A stretch of DNA of 14,099 nt, from contig JASJAL010000255.1 of the NCBI GenBank assembly GCA_030067055.1, positions 1 to 14,099 of the forward strand, given 5' to 3'. Positions 13,923 through 14,099 of this stretch are shown piece by piece. Both the position numbers and the translations under genes were made by a program. Origin of the DNA: Kiloniellales bacterium. GTDB taxonomy: Bacteria > Pseudomonadota > Alphaproteobacteria > Kiloniellales > JAKSBE01. The number at the start of each line of letters is the position of its first letter. Positions within the stretch are counted from its first letter, which is position 1. Below the pieces are notes generated by a model that ran no database searches, was not told the DNA's origin, and worked only from the letters and a program-made list of their open reading frames with translations.

Positions 13923-14099
13923 CTAGGTATAGGCCCCTAGGACCAGGCTGGCGTTGGTGCCGCCGAAACCGAAGGAGTTCGACAAGGCGATGTTGACCTT
14001 GCGCTCTTTCGCTTCGTGCGGCACCAGGTCGATGTCGCAACCCGGGGACGGATTGTCCAGGTTTAGGGTCGGCGGCACGACACCCTGGCCGATGGCGAG
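13923..14099 (-). CDS. fabF: 3-oxoacyl-ACP synthase II, C-terminal end (5' part outside window)
   Basis: The reverse strand is open from the window edge to the stop (complement of 13923-13925), giving the last 58 residues. The segment [20 protein letters not shown] is the conserved C-terminal motif of FabF/FabB condensing enzymes, with the glycine-rich FGFGGTN loop that lines the active site; [17 protein letters not shown] just before it is typical of FabF. The enzyme extends acyl-ACP with malonyl-ACP in fatty-acid synthesis. The active-site Cys and His residues are outside the window. FabF-mltG pairing is common in alphaproteobacteria and supports FabF over other condensing enzymes. Confidence 0.93.
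   Translation of the reverse strand, partial: LAIGQGVVPPTLNLDNPSPGCDIDLVPHEAKERKVNIALSNSFGFGGTNASLVLGAYT

Noticed and set aside
12983..13996. 337-codon open frame on the + strand
   Set aside because: It is antisense to mltG and fabF, both clear from conserved motifs.
1..14099. CRISPR arrays, tRNA or rRNA genes, insertion sequences and phage integration sites
   Set aside because: Reading through the window showed no regularly spaced repeats, no cloverleaf-like or CCA-ended sequence, and no transposase or integrase motifs.

Overview
The window is high-GC DNA whose housekeeping genes and gene order point to an alphaproteobacterium, probably Rhodospirillales/Kiloniellales-like. That placement is inferred from gene order and protein character only, because no rRNA or tRNA gene is visible.

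Region 1 (1-3877, + strand) is the end of lptD followed by surA, pdxA and rsmA. These cover outer-membrane LPS insertion, periplasmic chaperoning, vitamin B6 synthesis and 16S rRNA dimethylation. surA has a good candidate promoter of its own, TTGTTC-N17-TATATT. Region 2 (3891-5461, - strand) is yicC followed by gmk, converging on rsmA with only 13 bp between stop codons. A candidate promoter TTGTTG-N17-TATAAA lies ahead of the TTG start of yicC. Region 5 (12932-14099, - strand) is the end of fabF followed by mltG. From memory, yicC-gmk and fabF-mltG sit next to each other in many alphaproteobacteria, so everything between 5462 and about 12931 looks like accessory DNA placed inside a conserved block.

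The accessory part is all on the + strand. Region 3 holds a short-chain dehydrogenase (5605-6387), then a 426-bp stretch without a convincing gene, then a tightly packed four-gene membrane redox operon (6814-9195). The operon encodes a 125-aa three-helix protein, a ferric-reductase-like diheme-b membrane domain fused to a C-terminal Rieske [2Fe-2S] domain, a membrane-anchored periplasmic protein with a C-x3-C-x12-H-x2-C-x3-C cluster, and a 69-aa two-helix protein. Region 4 holds two lipoproteins: a RoxA/MauG-like diheme c-type cytochrome (start chosen at 9483, end 11468) and a catalase-fold heme protein of the SrpA/y4iL type (11531-12811).

Regions 3 and 4 together would carry electrons through heme b, Rieske iron-sulfur, heme c and catalase-fold heme, on the membrane and in the periplasm. 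I know of no described pathway that matches the whole set. The four-gene operon and the cytochrome/catalase-like lipoprotein pair are the best candidates here for an undescribed system. No CRISPR array, transposase, integrase or attachment site was seen.
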